A DNA stretch of 64,000 nt from Hydrogenovibrio crunogenus (GCF_004786015.1 NZ_CP032096.1:372001-436000); one strand, 5' to 3'. Positions 32,548-42,678 are shown, numbered from the stretch's first letter. The notes: generated by a model from the letters alone, not told the origin. Made by a program: numbers and translations.

Positions 32548-33315
32548 TTAGTGGCTGGACTGGCAAGTTTTGCAGTCTGGATCTTGAGACAGTTTTAAGG
32601 TCCGGATTTGCATGGTGATACCATCCATAATCATGAGTTTGCCTACGAGTGTCGGCAAACCAATCAACGCTTTAATGGCTTCCATAGCTTGCATTGATCC
32701 GACCATTCCTACCATTGGGGCGACAACGCCATTCTGACTGCAAGTGAGTTCTTGTCCCTGTCCTTCTTTATATAAACATTGATAACAAGGGCTGCCTTCT
32801 TGACGGAAGTCATAGGTGGTTAATTGGCCTTCCCAGCGAATGGCGGCACCGGAAACCAGAGGTTTCTGCTGTTTAAGGCAAATACGATTTAAGGCGAACC
32901 GGCTTTCAAAATTATCTGTGCAATCCAGCACAATGTCAGCCGTTTGAATCAACGCATCAAGTTCGGTTTCATCCAGTTTCTGGTTTACCGTGTTGATTTT
33001 GATATGATGGTTCAGCGCCTGCAAGTTTTCTTTGGCCGATTGCACCTTAGGTTGTCCGATGTTTGCTTCACGATGGATGACTTGACGTTGTAGATTGGAA
33101 TCGTCCACCTCATCAAAATCCACCAGTGTCAAAGTGCCAACACCTGCAGATGCCAAATACAAAGAGGCGGGGGATCCCAAACCGCCTAAACCAAAAATAA
33201 CGGCATGCGATTGTGACAGTTTCAACTGGCCGGCATAATCGATTTCAGATAAAAGAATCTGGCGACTGTAGCGGGAAAGTTCTTCATCATTTAGTTCGGT
33301 TTTCAGTGGGTTCAT
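32548..33315 (-). CDS. moeB: MoeB/ThiF-family adenylyltransferase
   Basis: E1-like enzyme that adenylates the C-terminal Gly of MoaD- or ThiS-type sulfur carriers. The 255-residue protein has the ATP motif GLGGLGSPASLYLASAGVG near residue 41. The DSNLQRQ Arg-finger region and two zinc CxxC pairs (CYQC, CKTC) follow. Its place at the end of hemA-prfA-prmC-moeB is classic for gammaproteobacteria and favours moeB over thiF. Confidence 0.88.
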   Translation of the reverse strand: MNPLKTELNDEELSRYSRQILLSEIDYAGQLKLSQSHAVIFGLGGLGSPASLYLASAGVGTLTLVDFDEVDDSNLQRQVIHREANIGQPKVQSAKENLQALNHHIKINTVNQKLDETELDALIQTADIVLDCTDNFESRFALNRICLKQQKPLVSGAAIRWEGQLTTYDFRQEGSPCYQCLYKEGQGQELTCSQNGVVAPMVGMVGSMQAMEAIKALIGLPTLVGKLMIMDGITMQIRTLKLSQDPDCKTCQSSH

Positions 33316-33391
33316 AAAGTATTCTTTTGGTCTCTTTGTGTACAGTACTGTGTGTATTTTACAACAATGTGGGTGAACAAGCAGGTATGTG

Positions 33392-34231
33392 CTAACGTTG
33401 CCCTAGAGTCACTCTGGGATTTTGGCCATAATCCAATCGAGTCTCGATTGCTTTAAAACCTTGAACTTTCAATAACTGTTGGACAGCTTCATGCTGGTTG
33501 TAGCCATGTTCAATGAGAAGCCAACCTTTCGGGTTTAAGTAAGTGGGTGCGTGTTCGATAATGAAACGGATATCGTCCAGTCCATCTTTTCCGGACGTCA
33601 AAGCGGTGAGAGGTTCAAAACGAACGTCTCCCTCGTTTAAATGTGGGTCTTGTTCTTCAATGTAAGGCGGGTTGGAAACGATTAAATCGAACGACTGTCC
33701 TTTAACAGGATCAAACCAGCTTCCTTGTTTGAAGTGAATCATCAAATGGTGTTGTTTGGCATTTTGTTGTGCGACCGCCAAGGCGTTGGCTTGGAAGTCA
33801 ACAGCGGTGGCTTCGCAGGCTGGGTGGCTTGCTTTGATGGCGCAGGCAATCGCGCCGGAACCCGTTCCCAAGTCTAAAAATGACCAGGCCTGGTTATTGT
33901 TAGAGGCCATGATTGCCAAGGCAGTTTCGACTAAGATTTCCGTGTCAGGCCGTGGAATGAGTGTATCCGGTGTGACGCGAAAATTCATTCCCCAAAACTC
34001 ACGATTTCCGATTAAATGCGCAACAGGGTGGCCTTGTTCTCGACAAGAGATGAGATCAAAGTACTGAGTGTGTTCGGCTTGGGAAAGTGGTTTTTCAGGC
34101 CAGGTGTAAAGATAGGTACGGTTTTTTTGAAGGACAAAGCTCAACAGTAGTTCCGCGTCCAGCGCAACACTGTCGGAAGAGGCGGCTTTAAGTTGTTGCT
34201 TCGCCGTAGTTAAAGCCTCATCAATTCGCAT
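33392..34231 (-). CDS. prmC: Release factor glutamine methyltransferase PrmC
   Basis: SAM-dependent N5-glutamine methyltransferase that modifies the GGQ of RF1/RF2. The 279-residue protein has the SAM motif FLDLGTGSGAIACA near residue 118 and the catalytic NPPY in DLIVSNPPYIEEQ near 188. It lies directly downstream of prfA, its substrate gene. A CCAGGCCTGG copy is inside at 33884-33893, encoding Gln-Ala-Trp just before the SAM motif. Confidence 0.95.
   Translation of the reverse strand: MRIDEALTTAKQQLKAASSDSVALDAELLLSFVLQKNRTYLYTWPEKPLSQAEHTQYFDLISCREQGHPVAHLIGNREFWGMNFRVTPDTLIPRPDTEILVETALAIMASNNNQAWSFLDLGTGSGAIACAIKASHPACEATAVDFQANALAVAQQNAKQHHLMIHFKQGSWFDPVKGQSFDLIVSNPPYIEEQDPHLNEGDVRFEPLTALTSGKDGLDDIRFIIEHAPTYLNPKGWLLIEHGYNQHEAVQQLLKVQGFKAIETRLDYGQNPRVTLGQR
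33884..33893. repeat. CCAGGCCTGG palindrome inside prmC
   Basis: Exact 10-bp copy flanked by GA/TT (AACCAGGCCTGGTC on the minus strand). In coding sequence without a longer stem beyond ACCAGGCCTGGT. Confidence 0.75.
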
Positions 34232-34260
34232 ACCGCCTCTCTTTTAATGGTTTAGGCCGC

Positions 34261-35352
34261 TTAAGCACTGTCTTCGCTAAGGGCGGCCAGCTGCTCAGCT
34301 TGATATTCGTTAATCAATGGGTCAACCACTTGTTGCAGGCCGCCTTGCATGATTTCATCCAGCTTATACAGTGTCAGATTGATGCGGTGATCGGTGACAC
34401 GGCCTTGCGGATAATTGTAGGTTCGAATGCGTTCAGAACGGTCTCCACTGCCGACTAGGCTTTTACGCTCTTGTGCAATTTCCTGATCATGGATGCGTTG
34501 ACGCTCGTCCATAATACGCGACGCCAGCAAAGACATGGCGCGGGCACGGTTTTTATGCTGAGAGCGCTCATCCTGACATTCCACGACGGTTCCCGTTGGA
34601 ATATGGGTGATTCGAATGGCCGAATCGGTTTTGTTAACATGCTGCCCACCCGCACCGGACGCACGGAAGGTATCGACTTTTAAATCGGCAGGGTTTAAGT
34701 CGATTTGTTCTACATCCTGAGCTTCCGGCATGATGACCACGGTTGCGGCCGAGGTGTGAACGCGTCCTTGGGTTTCTGTGGCTGGAACACGTTGCACCCG
34801 GTGGGCACCGGACTCAAACTTTAAACGAGAATAAGCGCCGTCTCCGATGATACGGGCGATGATTTCTTTGTAGCCACCATGCTCTCCCTCTTGGGAGTTG
34901 ATGACTTCAACTTGCCAGCGCATCGTTTCGGCATAACGGCTATACATTCTAAAAAGATCCCCGGCAAAGATAGCCGCTTCGTCGCCACCGGTTCCGGCAC
35001 GAATCTCCAAGAAGATGTTGGCATCATCATTCGGATCTTTTGGGAGTAACATTTTTTGTAAATCCGCTTCCAAGCTGGCTTGTTGCTTTTCCAATTCCGG
35101 CAGCTCTTCTTGGCCCATTTCTTTTAAATCCGGATCCCCGGATTTAATCATGTCCTTAGCTTCCTGCAAGTCACCTTGGTTTTGAAGGAACTGGTTAAAG
35201 GCTTCAACAACCGGCGTTAATTGAGCATGCTCTTTCGTCAGGCTGCGAAACTTATTCTGATTGCTGATGATTTCCGGGTCGGAAATCAGGTGGTTTACTT
35301 CGTCAAGTCTTTCGACCAGGTTTTCAAGTTTGCTGCGAATGGATTCTTTCAT
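34261..35352 (-). CDS. prfA: Peptide chain release factor 1
   Basis: Decodes UAA/UAG stops. The 363-residue protein has the GGQ loop [16 protein letters not shown] near residue 233. The RF1-type anticodon tripeptide region ([12 protein letters not shown]) is near residue 188. It is the second gene of the hemA-prfA-prmC-moeB unit, with 30-base gaps on either side. Confidence 0.97.
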   Translation of the reverse strand: MKESIRSKLENLVERLDEVNHLISDPEIISNQNKFRSLTKEHAQLTPVVEAFNQFLQNQGDLQEAKDMIKSGDPDLKEMGQEELPELEKQQASLEADLQKMLLPKDPNDDANIFLEIRAGTGGDEAAIFAGDLFRMYSRYAETMRWQVEVINSQEGEHGGYKEIIARIIGDGAYSRLKFESGAHRVQRVPATETQGRVHTSAATVVIMPEAQDVEQIDLNPADLKVDTFRASGAGGQHVNKTDSAIRITHIPTGTVVECQDERSQHKNRARAMSLLASRIMDERQRIHDQEIAQERKSLVGSGDRSERIRTYNYPQGRVTDHRINLTLYKLDEIMQGGLQQVVDPLINEYQAEQLAALSEDSA

Positions 35353-35382
35353 AGGGATTCTTTTTGGAGGTCAGGTTAAAAG

Positions 35383-36687
35383 TTAAGACGTTGCGTGTGT
35401 GTTTTCGTTGTCTGAAGAATCACTGGCGTCTGACTGTTGGGTCAATAAAATTTTCTCCGCCGCTTCAACCACTTCTTTTTGGCCGTTTAATCCGGCATGG
35501 TGCAAGTTAGTGGTTGGCGTATGTAGGATTTTATTGGTCAATTGGTTGGCAAGTTTGGTCAGAAGTTCTTGCGGGTCTCCACCATTCTCTAAATGGTGCA
35601 ATGCATCTTGTAAGGCATGTTCTTTTAAATCATAAGCCTGTTGGCGGTAGCGCTGGATAATAGGGCTAACTTGTTGCGTGGCTTGATATTGCGCCATAAA
35701 ACTTTCGGCTTGCAGTTCTACAATTTCTTCAGCTTCAAGGGCGGCATCTTTACGTGACCGTTTATTTTCTTCAATGATTTCCTGTAAATCATCAACGGTG
35801 TATAAATAGGTATCACTGAAATTACCAATGGCTGGTTCAATATCTCGCGGAACAGCGATATCAATCATAAACATGGGTTTATTGCGGCGTTTTTTCAGGG
35901 CATTTGCCACCATGTCCGTTTTAAGAATCGGTGTCGGGCTCGCGGTGGATGCAATGACAATGTCCGCTTCATGCAGATGGTCATCAATTTCATGCAAGCT
36001 GATGGCATAACCGCCCAGACTTTCTGTGAGTTGGTGTGCTTTGGACAAAGTGCGGTTCGCGATAATTAACTTACCGATATGGCTTTCTTTTAGGTGGCGA
36101 GCTACCAGTTCAACCGTTTCACCTGCACCAAGCAATAAAGCGGTTTGATCTTCCAGTTTGCCAAAAAACTGTTTTGAAAGGGCAACGGCAGAAAAAGCCA
36201 CCGAAACTGGACTTGAACCGATGGCCGTATCCGTTCGCACTTGTTTGGCTGTTTTGAAAATGTACTGAAACAAAGCGTTTAGGGTTTGGTGCACACTGTC
36301 AGATTTATGCGCTAAATGGAAAGCGTCTTTAATTTGACCGAGAATTTGCGGCTCTCCTAACACCAACGAATTTAGACCGCTGGAGACTCGCATCATGTGC
36401 TTGATAGCTTCGATATCTGCGTATTCATACAAGAAGTTATTAATGCTGTCGTCTTCCAGCTCGAAATAACTATGTAACCAAGCGCGGATTTTTTCAGGAG
36501 ACTGAGATTTTAATGTGGTGTAAATTTCAGTACGATTGCACGTTGAAAGAATAACGCTTTCATTGGCAAGTCCTTGCGATTTAAGCTCAGACAGTGCATC
36601 TTGCACTTGTGTTGGTGAAAAAGAAACTTTTTCACGGATATCAACAGGTGCTGTTTCATGGTTAACACCCAGAACTAATAGTTTCAT
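35383..36687 (-). CDS. hemA: Glutamyl-tRNA reductase HemA
   Basis: Reduces glutamyl-tRNA to glutamate-1-semialdehyde for haem synthesis. ATG 36687 gives 434 residues starting MKLLVLGVNHETAPVDIREK. An in-frame start 13 codons upstream adds a non-conserved hydrophobic stretch and is rejected. The catalytic Cys is in STCNRTEIY near residue 50, and the NADPH site is ALLLGAGETVELV near 189. It is first in the hemA-prfA-prmC-moeB operon, divergent from the TPR lipoprotein. Confidence 0.94.
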   Translation of the reverse strand: MKLLVLGVNHETAPVDIREKVSFSPTQVQDALSELKSQGLANESVILSTCNRTEIYTTLKSQSPEKIRAWLHSYFELEDDSINNFLYEYADIEAIKHMMRVSSGLNSLVLGEPQILGQIKDAFHLAHKSDSVHQTLNALFQYIFKTAKQVRTDTAIGSSPVSVAFSAVALSKQFFGKLEDQTALLLGAGETVELVARHLKESHIGKLIIANRTLSKAHQLTESLGGYAISLHEIDDHLHEADIVIASTASPTPILKTDMVANALKKRRNKPMFMIDIAVPRDIEPAIGNFSDTYLYTVDDLQEIIEENKRSRKDAALEAEEIVELQAESFMAQYQATQQVSPIIQRYRQQAYDLKEHALQDALHHLENGGDPQELLTKLANQLTNKILHTPTTNLHHAGLNGQKEVVEAAEKILLTQQSDASDSSDNENTHATS

Positions 36688-36802
36688 AAGGAATCGATTT
36701 TGCCAAAAAAGGAAAAAATAATGCAATCAAAGAGGCGTAATTTTGCTAAATTATGTGTCTAATTGCAAGTTTTGAAAGACTTTTTCATCACTTTAATCAG
36801 GA

Positions 36803-38623
36803 ATGGGGAAAGATTTGATTCAGAAAAAAAGACAATGGCCGGCTGTTTTAGTCATCTGTATGGGGGCGTTTTTAAGTTTAACTGCCTGTAGTCAGTTGAG
36901 TGAAAAGCCGGCAGAACCGGCGTTGTCGCCAGCTTCCAAAGCCGTCCAAGATTCAGAAGAGAGCACTGCTGAAACGCAAGCGGATTTGCCTACGGCAAAA
37001 ATGTCACCGCAAACCATGTATCAGATATTATTAGCGGAAATGTTGGTGCAGAAAGGAAAAAACAGTGCCGCATTTGGTGTGTTGTATCCCGTTGCAATGG
37101 AAACACGTGACCCTAAGCTGGCTGAGCGTGTGTTCCAGCTATCCATGTCGACCTATGATTTAACGGCCATCAAAGAATCTGCTAAGTTATGGCGAGATGT
37201 TTCCCCGGATGAAGCGGTCGCATGGAAAGCTTCCTATTTAATGTCTGTCAGAAAGGGCAATATTGAAGAAGGGATTGATTTTTGGAAACGTTATCAGGCG
37301 CTTTCAAAAAACACCTTGGAGCAAGATTTGATTGCCGCTTCCATCCGTGTCCCTCAAACGGCACCAGCCGAGTATGGATTGCCCTTTTTAAGTGCTGTGC
37401 ATCAGCTTTACCCTGAAGACCCCGCCGGTATTTATGGCTTGGGGTCCGCAGCCGAGACCTATGGTGACTATAAAACCGCCATTCAATATTTAGAGCAGGC
37501 AGCATCCTTGTATCAATCTCAAGTGGAAAAAGAGGATGAAGCCTATGTGGCGGCTAAAGTGTATCGTGAGATCAATCGATTGCTTGCCAATGCATACTTG
37601 AAATCGAATCAGGTGGCTCTGGGGCTAAAACGTTTGAAAGACTATGTAGATGAATATGACGATGACTGGTTGATGCAAGAACGGTATGCCCGTTTAGAGG
37701 TCAAGGCTGGTTTTTACCAGCAAGCAGAAAAGCGTTATCTGCGCATTATTAAAAATGAACCCAAGGCTTATACTTCAAAACTTTCAGTCGCATTGTTGCG
37801 CTTAGAGCGTGATGACTTTGCCCGTGCTGAGCAGCTCTTAAAAGACCTTAAAGAGGTGCCGCAATATCGTTCTACCGCACTTTATTATTTGGGGGTTTCG
37901 GCTCAAGAGCAAAATCATTTGAAACAGGCCAAAGCTTATTATGAGTTGATTCAGTCGCAGGACTATTTGGTGGATGCCAAATTACACATCGCCGAAATCG
38001 ATTTTTCCACAATTGGGTTGAAGCAAACCATTCAAAACTTGGATGCAGTGAAGGCTTCTTCTCCGGATGATCAGATAAAACTGTACCGCGGAAAAGCGGT
38101 TTTTTATAACTTGGCTGGACAAAAAGAAAAGGCAATTGAAGAATACAATCAAGCACTGGCGGTTGATAAAAACCAGGTTGAGCTTTATTTGATGCAGGCG
38201 ATGCTGTTTTACGATCTGGAACAATATGATCGTTATGAAGCCAATTTACAGCAAGCTTTGTCTATTAACCCGAACGATGTGGATGTTTTGAATGCATTGG
38301 GGTATTTTTATGCTGAGCAAAAACGAAAGTTAGACCAGGCCACCGAATTATTGGATAAGGCTTTATCTCTTGCTCCAGATCGTTATTATATTTTGGACAG
38401 TCGAGGCTGGTTGGCGTATCAAAAAGGGCAATATGAGCAAGCAGAGTCGTATTTAAAACGTGCTTTGGATATCCAGCTCGATGATGAAGTGTTGATTCAT
38501 TTGATTCATACGCAGTGGCGTTTGAATAAAAAGTCCGCCGCTACTCGGTTGTGGAAGAAATATCACTCAAAGTTTCCAGATAACCAACGTCTGCAAAGAA
38601 TTTTGTTAGACTTATCATCTTGA
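36803..38623 (+). CDS. TPR-repeat outer-membrane lipoprotein
   Basis: A 606-residue protein with a signal peptide and lipobox LTAC near residue 29, so probably lipid-anchored. The rest is tetratricopeptide repeats, clearest from ~190 to ~580 (for example AIQYLEQAASLYQ, AIEEYNQALAVDKN, QAESYLKRALDIQ). This TPR protein commonly sits between hemA and lolB in gammaproteobacteria, but lolB and ispE do not follow here. Its molecular role is unknown; a scaffold function is inferred from the fold. Confidence 0.85.
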   Translation: MGKDLIQKKRQWPAVLVICMGAFLSLTACSQLSEKPAEPALSPASKAVQDSEESTAETQADLPTAKMSPQTMYQILLAEMLVQKGKNSAAFGVLYPVAMETRDPKLAERVFQLSMSTYDLTAIKESAKLWRDVSPDEAVAWKASYLMSVRKGNIEEGIDFWKRYQALSKNTLEQDLIAASIRVPQTAPAEYGLPFLSAVHQLYPEDPAGIYGLGSAAETYGDYKTAIQYLEQAASLYQSQVEKEDEAYVAAKVYREINRLLANAYLKSNQVALGLKRLKDYVDEYDDDWLMQERYARLEVKAGFYQQAEKRYLRIIKNEPKAYTSKLSVALLRLERDDFARAEQLLKDLKEVPQYRSTALYYLGVSAQEQNHLKQAKAYYELIQSQDYLVDAKLHIAEIDFSTIGLKQTIQNLDAVKASSPDDQIKLYRGKAVFYNLAGQKEKAIEEYNQALAVDKNQVELYLMQAMLFYDLEQYDRYEANLQQALSINPNDVDVLNALGYFYAEQKRKLDQATELLDKALSLAPDRYYILDSRGWLAYQKGQYEQAESYLKRALDIQLDDEVLIHLIHTQWRLNKKSAATRLWKKYHSKFPDNQRLQRILLDLSS

Positions 38624-38695
38624 AAGAACAGATTAAGAACTTTTTAAACTCAGAAATGTTTTTTAACTTTTTATGAAACTTTTTCTGAAAAAGGC

Positions 38696-38723
38696 TTGAT
38701 TTGAAGCGTGGAACATGGATAAT
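38696..38723 (+). promoter_or_regulatory. Promoter of tRNA-Gln
   Basis: TTGATT at 38696-38701 and GATAAT at 38718-38723 with a 16-base spacer, 32 bases upstream of the tRNA. Confidence 0.6.
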
Positions 38724-38755
38724 ACGCACCTGTCTTAAATGACAGCGATAAAAGT

Positions 38756-38830
38756 TGGGCTATAGCCAAGCGGTAAGGCAACTGGTTTTGATCCAGTCAT
38801 GCGCAGGTTCGAATCCTGCTAGCCCAGCCA
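38756..38830 (+). tRNA. tRNA-Gln (anticodon UUG)
   Basis: A 75-nt cloverleaf with an encoded CCA end. The acceptor stem starts TGGGCTA and closes with TAGCCCA. The anticodon stem CTGG/CCAG carries the loop TTTTGAT with anticodon TTG. The T arm contains GGTTCGAATCC. It is located just upstream of prs, as in many gammaproteobacteria. Confidence 0.96.
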
Positions 38831-38892
38831 TTATCCTATCCTAATTCTTCAAATCATTTTTTCCCTGGTATTCGCCATAGGAGTTGCCTTAA

Positions 38893-39858
38893 ATGGCTTA
38901 CAAAAATGTCCGATTATTTGCCGGAAACGCAAATGTCAGCCTGGCTGAAAGTATCTCCTCTTCAATTGAAATCCCTCTTGGTAAAGCTGATGTTGGTCGC
39001 TTTAGTGATGGCGAGATTATGGTTCAGATTAATGAATCCGTCCGAGGAAAAGATGTTTATGTTTTGCAACCGACATGTACCCCAGAACCTGCCGTTAATT
39101 TAATGGAATTATTGGTGATGATTGACGCGTTAAAGCGCGCATCAGCCAAGCGTATTACGGCAGTTGTCCCTTATTATGGATTTGCCCGTCAAGATCGTCG
39201 TCCGCATTCCGCTCGAGTGCCGATTACTGCACGTTTAGCGGCGGATATGATTACGGTAGCCGGTGCTGACCGTGTGATTACGGTCGATTTACATGCCGAC
39301 CAAATCCAAGGGTTCTTTGATATTCCGGTTGACAATATTTATGGTTCCCCAACCCTGGTGGCAGATATGCGTGCCTCAGGGCATATCGCCGAAGACAATA
39401 TGATGGTGGTGTCACCCGATATGGGCGGTGTGGTTCGTGCGCGTGCCGTGGCGAAAGCGCTTGGCTGTGAAATGGCGATTATCGATAAGCGTCGTCCGAA
39501 GGCGAATGTTGCTCAAATTATGAACATCATCGGTGATGTGTCCGGGCGTGACTGTATTTTGGTTGATGATATGGTTGATACGGCCGGAACGCTTTGCAAA
39601 GCCGCAGAAGCATTGAAAGAGCACGGTGCCAACAGTGTGACTGCTTATGTTGTGCATGCGGTTTTATCAGGCCCTGCAGTTGATAACATTAACAAGTCCT
39701 GCCTAACCGAATTGGTGGTGACGGATACGATACCATTATCGGAAGCCGGTTTGGCTTCTGACAAGATTCGTCGTGTTTCTGTTGCATCTGTATTGGGTGA
39801 AACGATTCGACGCGTTCACCAAGAAGAGTCGGTTTCCGAGTTGATGCCAATTCGTTAA
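38893..39858 (+). CDS. prs: Ribose-phosphate pyrophosphokinase
   Basis: Makes PRPP from ribose 5-phosphate and ATP for nucleotide, His and Trp synthesis. The 321-residue protein has [16 protein letters not shown] near residue 36, YGFARQDRR near 98, the metal-binding [11 protein letters not shown] near 132, and the PRPP loop [12 protein letters not shown] near 218. It follows tRNA-Gln and is ended by a perfect CCAGGCCTGG hairpin terminator. Confidence 0.97.
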   Translation: MAYKNVRLFAGNANVSLAESISSSIEIPLGKADVGRFSDGEIMVQINESVRGKDVYVLQPTCTPEPAVNLMELLVMIDALKRASAKRITAVVPYYGFARQDRRPHSARVPITARLAADMITVAGADRVITVDLHADQIQGFFDIPVDNIYGSPTLVADMRASGHIAEDNMMVVSPDMGGVVRARAVAKALGCEMAIIDKRRPKANVAQIMNIIGDVSGRDCILVDDMVDTAGTLCKAAEALKEHGANSVTAYVVHAVLSGPAVDNINKSCLTELVVTDTIPLSEAGLASDKIRRVSVASVLGETIRRVHQEESVSELMPIR

Positions 39859-39876
39859 TATTACGATGTTGTTGTC

Positions 39877-39904
39877 AAAAAACCACCAGGCCTGGTGGTT
39901 TTTT
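39877..39904. terminator. 28-bp perfect palindrome terminator of prs centred on CCAGGCCTGG
   Basis: AAAAAACCACCAGG is followed by its exact reverse complement, ending in a T run. This is the best terminator-like form of the recurrent palindrome; the core copy is at 39886-39895. Confidence 0.9.
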
Positions 39905-40001
39905 GCGTTTTAGGTTCGACACTTTTATTTTTCTGTTGTCGTTATCACGATAAAACCTTGTTTTTTCTCACAATCCCTCTTTAAGTTTGATCAAAATTCA
40001 G

Positions 40002-40007
40002 TATAAT
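40002..40007 (+). promoter_or_regulatory. Likely -10 box of the rplY promoter
   Basis: A perfect TATAAT about 107 bases before the rplY start. The region 17 bases upstream (TTTAAG) is a weak -35. The ~100-base leader could hold a regulatory structure, but no known L25 leader motif is recognised. Confidence 0.45.
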
Positions 40008-40113
40008 ACCGCTCTTTGTTTCCGTGCTTGGTCGCGAGCATGGAGTTGTTGGGGCTAAAATCCCGTTAATTATGACAGACGATCAATATGTCTGGCTTTA
40101 TGGAGTAAGTAAA

Positions 40114-40695
40114 ATGAGTCAAGTATGGACTGCAGAACTTCGTACTGAAGAAGGGAAAGGTGCGAGCCGCCGCCTTCGTCATGCGGGGAAAGTACCTGCG
40201 ATCATCTATGGTGGTGACGTAGACGCAAAATCAATCGCACTAAAAAGTAACCAAATCGAGCGTGCACTTAAATTAGACGTTGATTTGTATAACACTGTTT
40301 TGACACTGGAAGGTGCTGGCGATGCTGAAAACTGCATCATCAAAGACCTTCAGCGTCATCCTGCAACAGGTTTTATCACGCACATCGATTTCCAACGTGC
40401 ATCTGATAAAGCTGTGATCACTAAGCGTGTACCGCTTAAGTTCAAAGGCAAGGAATCTTCACCAGGCGTTAAAATGGGTGGCTTGATGTCATTCATGCAA
40501 ACAACGGTTGAAGTCAGCTGTTTAGCGAAAGATTTACCGACAGCAATCGATGTAGACGTTTCTGAACTAGAAGCGGGTACAAACCTACGTTTGTCTCAGT
40601 TAACGTTGCCTGAAGGTGTTAAGCTAACTGCTCTAACACACGGTAACACTGACTACGACCAAGCGGTTGTTGGTATCAGCAAAGTTAAACGTTAA
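40114..40695 (+). CDS. rplY: 50S ribosomal protein L25 (long, CTC type)
   Basis: Binds 5S rRNA. The 193-residue protein is the two-domain TL5/CTC form. The N-terminal L25 domain (ELRTEEGKGASRRLRHAGKVPAIIYGG) is followed by a beta domain (~95-190). ATG 40114 follows TGGAGTAAGT; longer in-frame extensions upstream are not conserved-looking. pth follows after 32 bases, the usual rplY-pth-ychF series. Confidence 0.95.
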   Translation: MSQVWTAELRTEEGKGASRRLRHAGKVPAIIYGGDVDAKSIALKSNQIERALKLDVDLYNTVLTLEGAGDAENCIIKDLQRHPATGFITHIDFQRASDKAVITKRVPLKFKGKESSPGVKMGGLMSFMQTTVEVSCLAKDLPTAIDVDVSELEAGTNLRLSQLTLPEGVKLTALTHGNTDYDQAVVGISKVKR

Positions 40696-40727
40696 TTTTA
40701 GCGTTTACAGCATAAGAAAGCCCGCAT

Positions 40728-41306
40728 ATGTCATCTGTTAAACTCATTGTTGGTCTTGGTAACCCAGGCGGACAGTATGAACAGACCCGACATAATGCGG
40801 GTTTTTGGTTTGTGGAGGAAGTTGCGCGTCAGTTCAATGTTCAATTTCGTCCAGAAACCAAATTTTTAGGGGAAGCCGCCCGAGTGCAATCCAATGGGTT
40901 AGATGTCTGGTTGCTTAAACCTATGACATTTATGAACCGAAGTGGGCAATCCATCCAAGCCATCGCCAAATTTTATAAAATAGCGCCGGAAGAAATTCTT
41001 GTGGTGCATGACGAGTTGGATTTAGATCCCGGTGTGGCACGCCTCAAAAGCAGTGGCGGGCACGGTGGGCATAATGGGTTGCGAGACACCATTGCCGCGC
41101 TCGGCACCAAAGACTTTAAACGTCTTCGCTTAGGCATCGGTCATCCGGGAGATCGTAATCAAGTGGTGGATTACGTTCTCAAAGCACCATCAAAGACCGA
41201 CCGAACGTTAATTGACGACGCCATTTATGACGCCACGCGAGTGTTGCCTGATCTGCTGAATGACGACATGGCGCGTGCCATGAACGAACTGCACACAAAA
41301 ACATAA
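40728..41306 (+). CDS. pth: Peptidyl-tRNA hydrolase
   Basis: Releases peptides from prematurely dropped peptidyl-tRNA. The 192-residue protein has [21 protein letters not shown] with the catalytic His at the N terminus. [11 protein letters not shown] and [11 protein letters not shown] carry the substrate and catalytic residues. It is second in the rplY-pth-ychF series. Confidence 0.96.
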   Translation: MSSVKLIVGLGNPGGQYEQTRHNAGFWFVEEVARQFNVQFRPETKFLGEAARVQSNGLDVWLLKPMTFMNRSGQSIQAIAKFYKIAPEEILVVHDELDLDPGVARLKSSGGHGGHNGLRDTIAALGTKDFKRLRLGIGHPGDRNQVVDYVLKAPSKTDRTLIDDAIYDATRVLPDLLNDDMARAMNELHTKT

Positions 41307-41385
41307 TCGGTTCCATGCTCAAGCAAGGCGTCACCAAACAAACAATAAACATCAAATTTAATCTTCACTGATTTAGGAGTTCAAA

Positions 41386-42477
41386 ATGGGAATTAAGTGC
41401 GGCATTGTTGGGTTACCAAATGTAGGTAAGTCGACATTATTTAATGCATTAACCAATGCAGGTATCGAATCAGCCAACTATCCGTTTTGTACCATTGAAC
41501 CGAATGTCGGCGTGGTTCCCGTTCCCGATCCTCGTGAGCAAGCTCTGGCGGAAATTGTAAAGCCGGAGCGCATTTTATCGGCCACGGTCGATTTTATGGA
41601 TATTGCCGGGTTGGTTGAGGGCGCTTCCAAAGGGGAAGGTCTGGGGAACAAATTCCTAGCGAACATCCGTGAAACCGATGCCATTGTGCAAGTGGTGCGT
41701 TGTTTTGAAAACGATGACATTGTGCACGTTGCCGGAAAGGTCGATCCATTATCCGATATTGAAATCATTAATATGGAGCTGATTCTGGCTGACATGGAGT
41801 CACTGGAAAAGGCGGTTCAAAAAGTGATTCGTGTTGCCAAAAGTGGCGATAAAGAAGCGCTGGCCAAACAAGCGCTATATGAAAAAGTGTTAAAAGAAGT
41901 CGAAGGCGGTAAGCTGGTGCGATTGGTTGAGCTGACAGATGACGAGCGTAAAATGCTGCAAGACCTGCATTTACTGACCATTAAACCGATGATGTATATT
42001 GCCAATGTCAACGAAGATGGCTTTGAAAACAACCCCTACTTAGATGCCGTTCAAAAAGTGGCGGAAGAGCAAGGTGCAGTAGTGGTGCCGATCAGTGCGG
42101 AGATTGAAGAGCAAGTTGCCGAGTTGGATGAAGAAGATAAAGCCGAATTCCTGGCTGAGATGGGTCAAGAAGAACCTGGCCTGAATCGTCTGATTCGTGC
42201 TGCTTACGAGCTTCTAGGCTTGCAGACCTATTTTACCGCCGGTGTTAAAGAAGTCCGCGCCTGGACCGTTAAAAAAGGCGCTACGGCACCTCAAGCGGCT
42301 GGGGTCATCCATACCGACTTCGAGAAAGGCTTTATTCGTGCCGAAGTCACGGCTTATGACGACTTTATTGAGCATCAAGGCGATGCTGGGGCTAAAGCCG
42401 CCGGTAAACAGCGCTTGGAAGGGAAAGAGTATATTGTGAAAGACGGCGATGTGATGCATTTCCGTTTCAACGTATAA
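41386..42477 (+). CDS. ychF: Ribosome-binding ATPase YchF
   Basis: Obg-family P-loop protein of 363 residues that hydrolyses ATP and binds ribosomes. The P loop is [15 protein letters not shown], and the non-canonical NVNE replaces the GTP-specific NKxD. A coiled-coil insert (~130-195) precedes the C-terminal TGS domain (~280-363). It ends the rplY-pth-ychF series, before a palindromic terminator. Confidence 0.96.
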   Translation: MGIKCGIVGLPNVGKSTLFNALTNAGIESANYPFCTIEPNVGVVPVPDPREQALAEIVKPERILSATVDFMDIAGLVEGASKGEGLGNKFLANIRETDAIVQVVRCFENDDIVHVAGKVDPLSDIEIINMELILADMESLEKAVQKVIRVAKSGDKEALAKQALYEKVLKEVEGGKLVRLVELTDDERKMLQDLHLLTIKPMMYIANVNEDGFENNPYLDAVQKVAEEQGAVVVPISAEIEEQVAELDEEDKAEFLAEMGQEEPGLNRLIRAAYELLGLQTYFTAGVKEVRAWTVKKGATAPQAAGVIHTDFEKGFIRAEVTAYDDFIEHQGDAGAKAAGKQRLEGKEYIVKDGDVMHFRFNV

Positions 42478-42492
42478 AGCAATGCTCCCTAA

Positions 42493-42517
42493 AAAACAGC
42501 CAGGTCTGGCTGTTTTT
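42493..42517. terminator. Hairpin terminator of ychF with a variant palindrome CCAGGTCTGG
   Basis: AAAACAGCCAG and CTGGCTGTTTT pair around a tip that differs from CCAGGCCTGG by one base (T at 42505). A T run follows. It is the last relative of the palindrome before the island. Confidence 0.8.
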
Positions 42518-42550
42518 AACAAAATTATGCATAAAACTATCAACTCTAGG

Positions 42551-42578
42551 TTGACAAGGCGTTCAAAAATTCTATAAT
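42551..42578 (+). promoter_or_regulatory. Promoter of tRNA-Met
   Basis: Perfect TTGACA (42551-42556) and perfect TATAAT (42573-42578) with a 16-base spacer, 15 bases before the tRNA. Confidence 0.85.
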
Positions 42579-42593
42579 ACGCCAATCTTTTTT

Positions 42594-42670
42594 GGCTACA
42601 TAGCTCAGCTGGTTAGAGCACATCACTCATAATGATGGGGTCCCAGGTTCAAATCCCGGTGTAGCCACCA
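42594..42670 (+). tRNA. Elongator tRNA-Met (anticodon CAU), island integration site
   Basis: A 77-nt tRNA with encoded CCA. Acceptor arms GGCTACA/TGTAGCC, anticodon arm CATCA-CTCATAA-TGATG with anticodon CAT, and T arm GGTTCAAATCC. It resembles the elongator Met tRNA, not the initiator or the lysidine-type Ile tRNA. Its 3' end is repeated at 56719-56739, marking the attachment site of the island. Confidence 0.95.
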
Positions 42671-42676
42671 TATTCC
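42656..42676 (+). repeat. attL: 21-bp direct repeat in the 3' end of tRNA-Met
   Basis: Begins CCGGTGTAGCCACCA and ends ATATTCC. It spans the last 15 bases of the tRNA and six bases beyond. An identical copy is at 56719-56739. Flanks diverge immediately outside, as expected for an integrase crossover region. Confidence 0.92.
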
Positions 42677-42678
42677 AA

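Noticed and set aside
40024-40113. N-terminal extension of rplY from 40024
   Set aside because: L25 proteins begin near MSQVWTAELR, and a good ribosome-binding site precedes ATG 40114; the upstream part is leader sequence.
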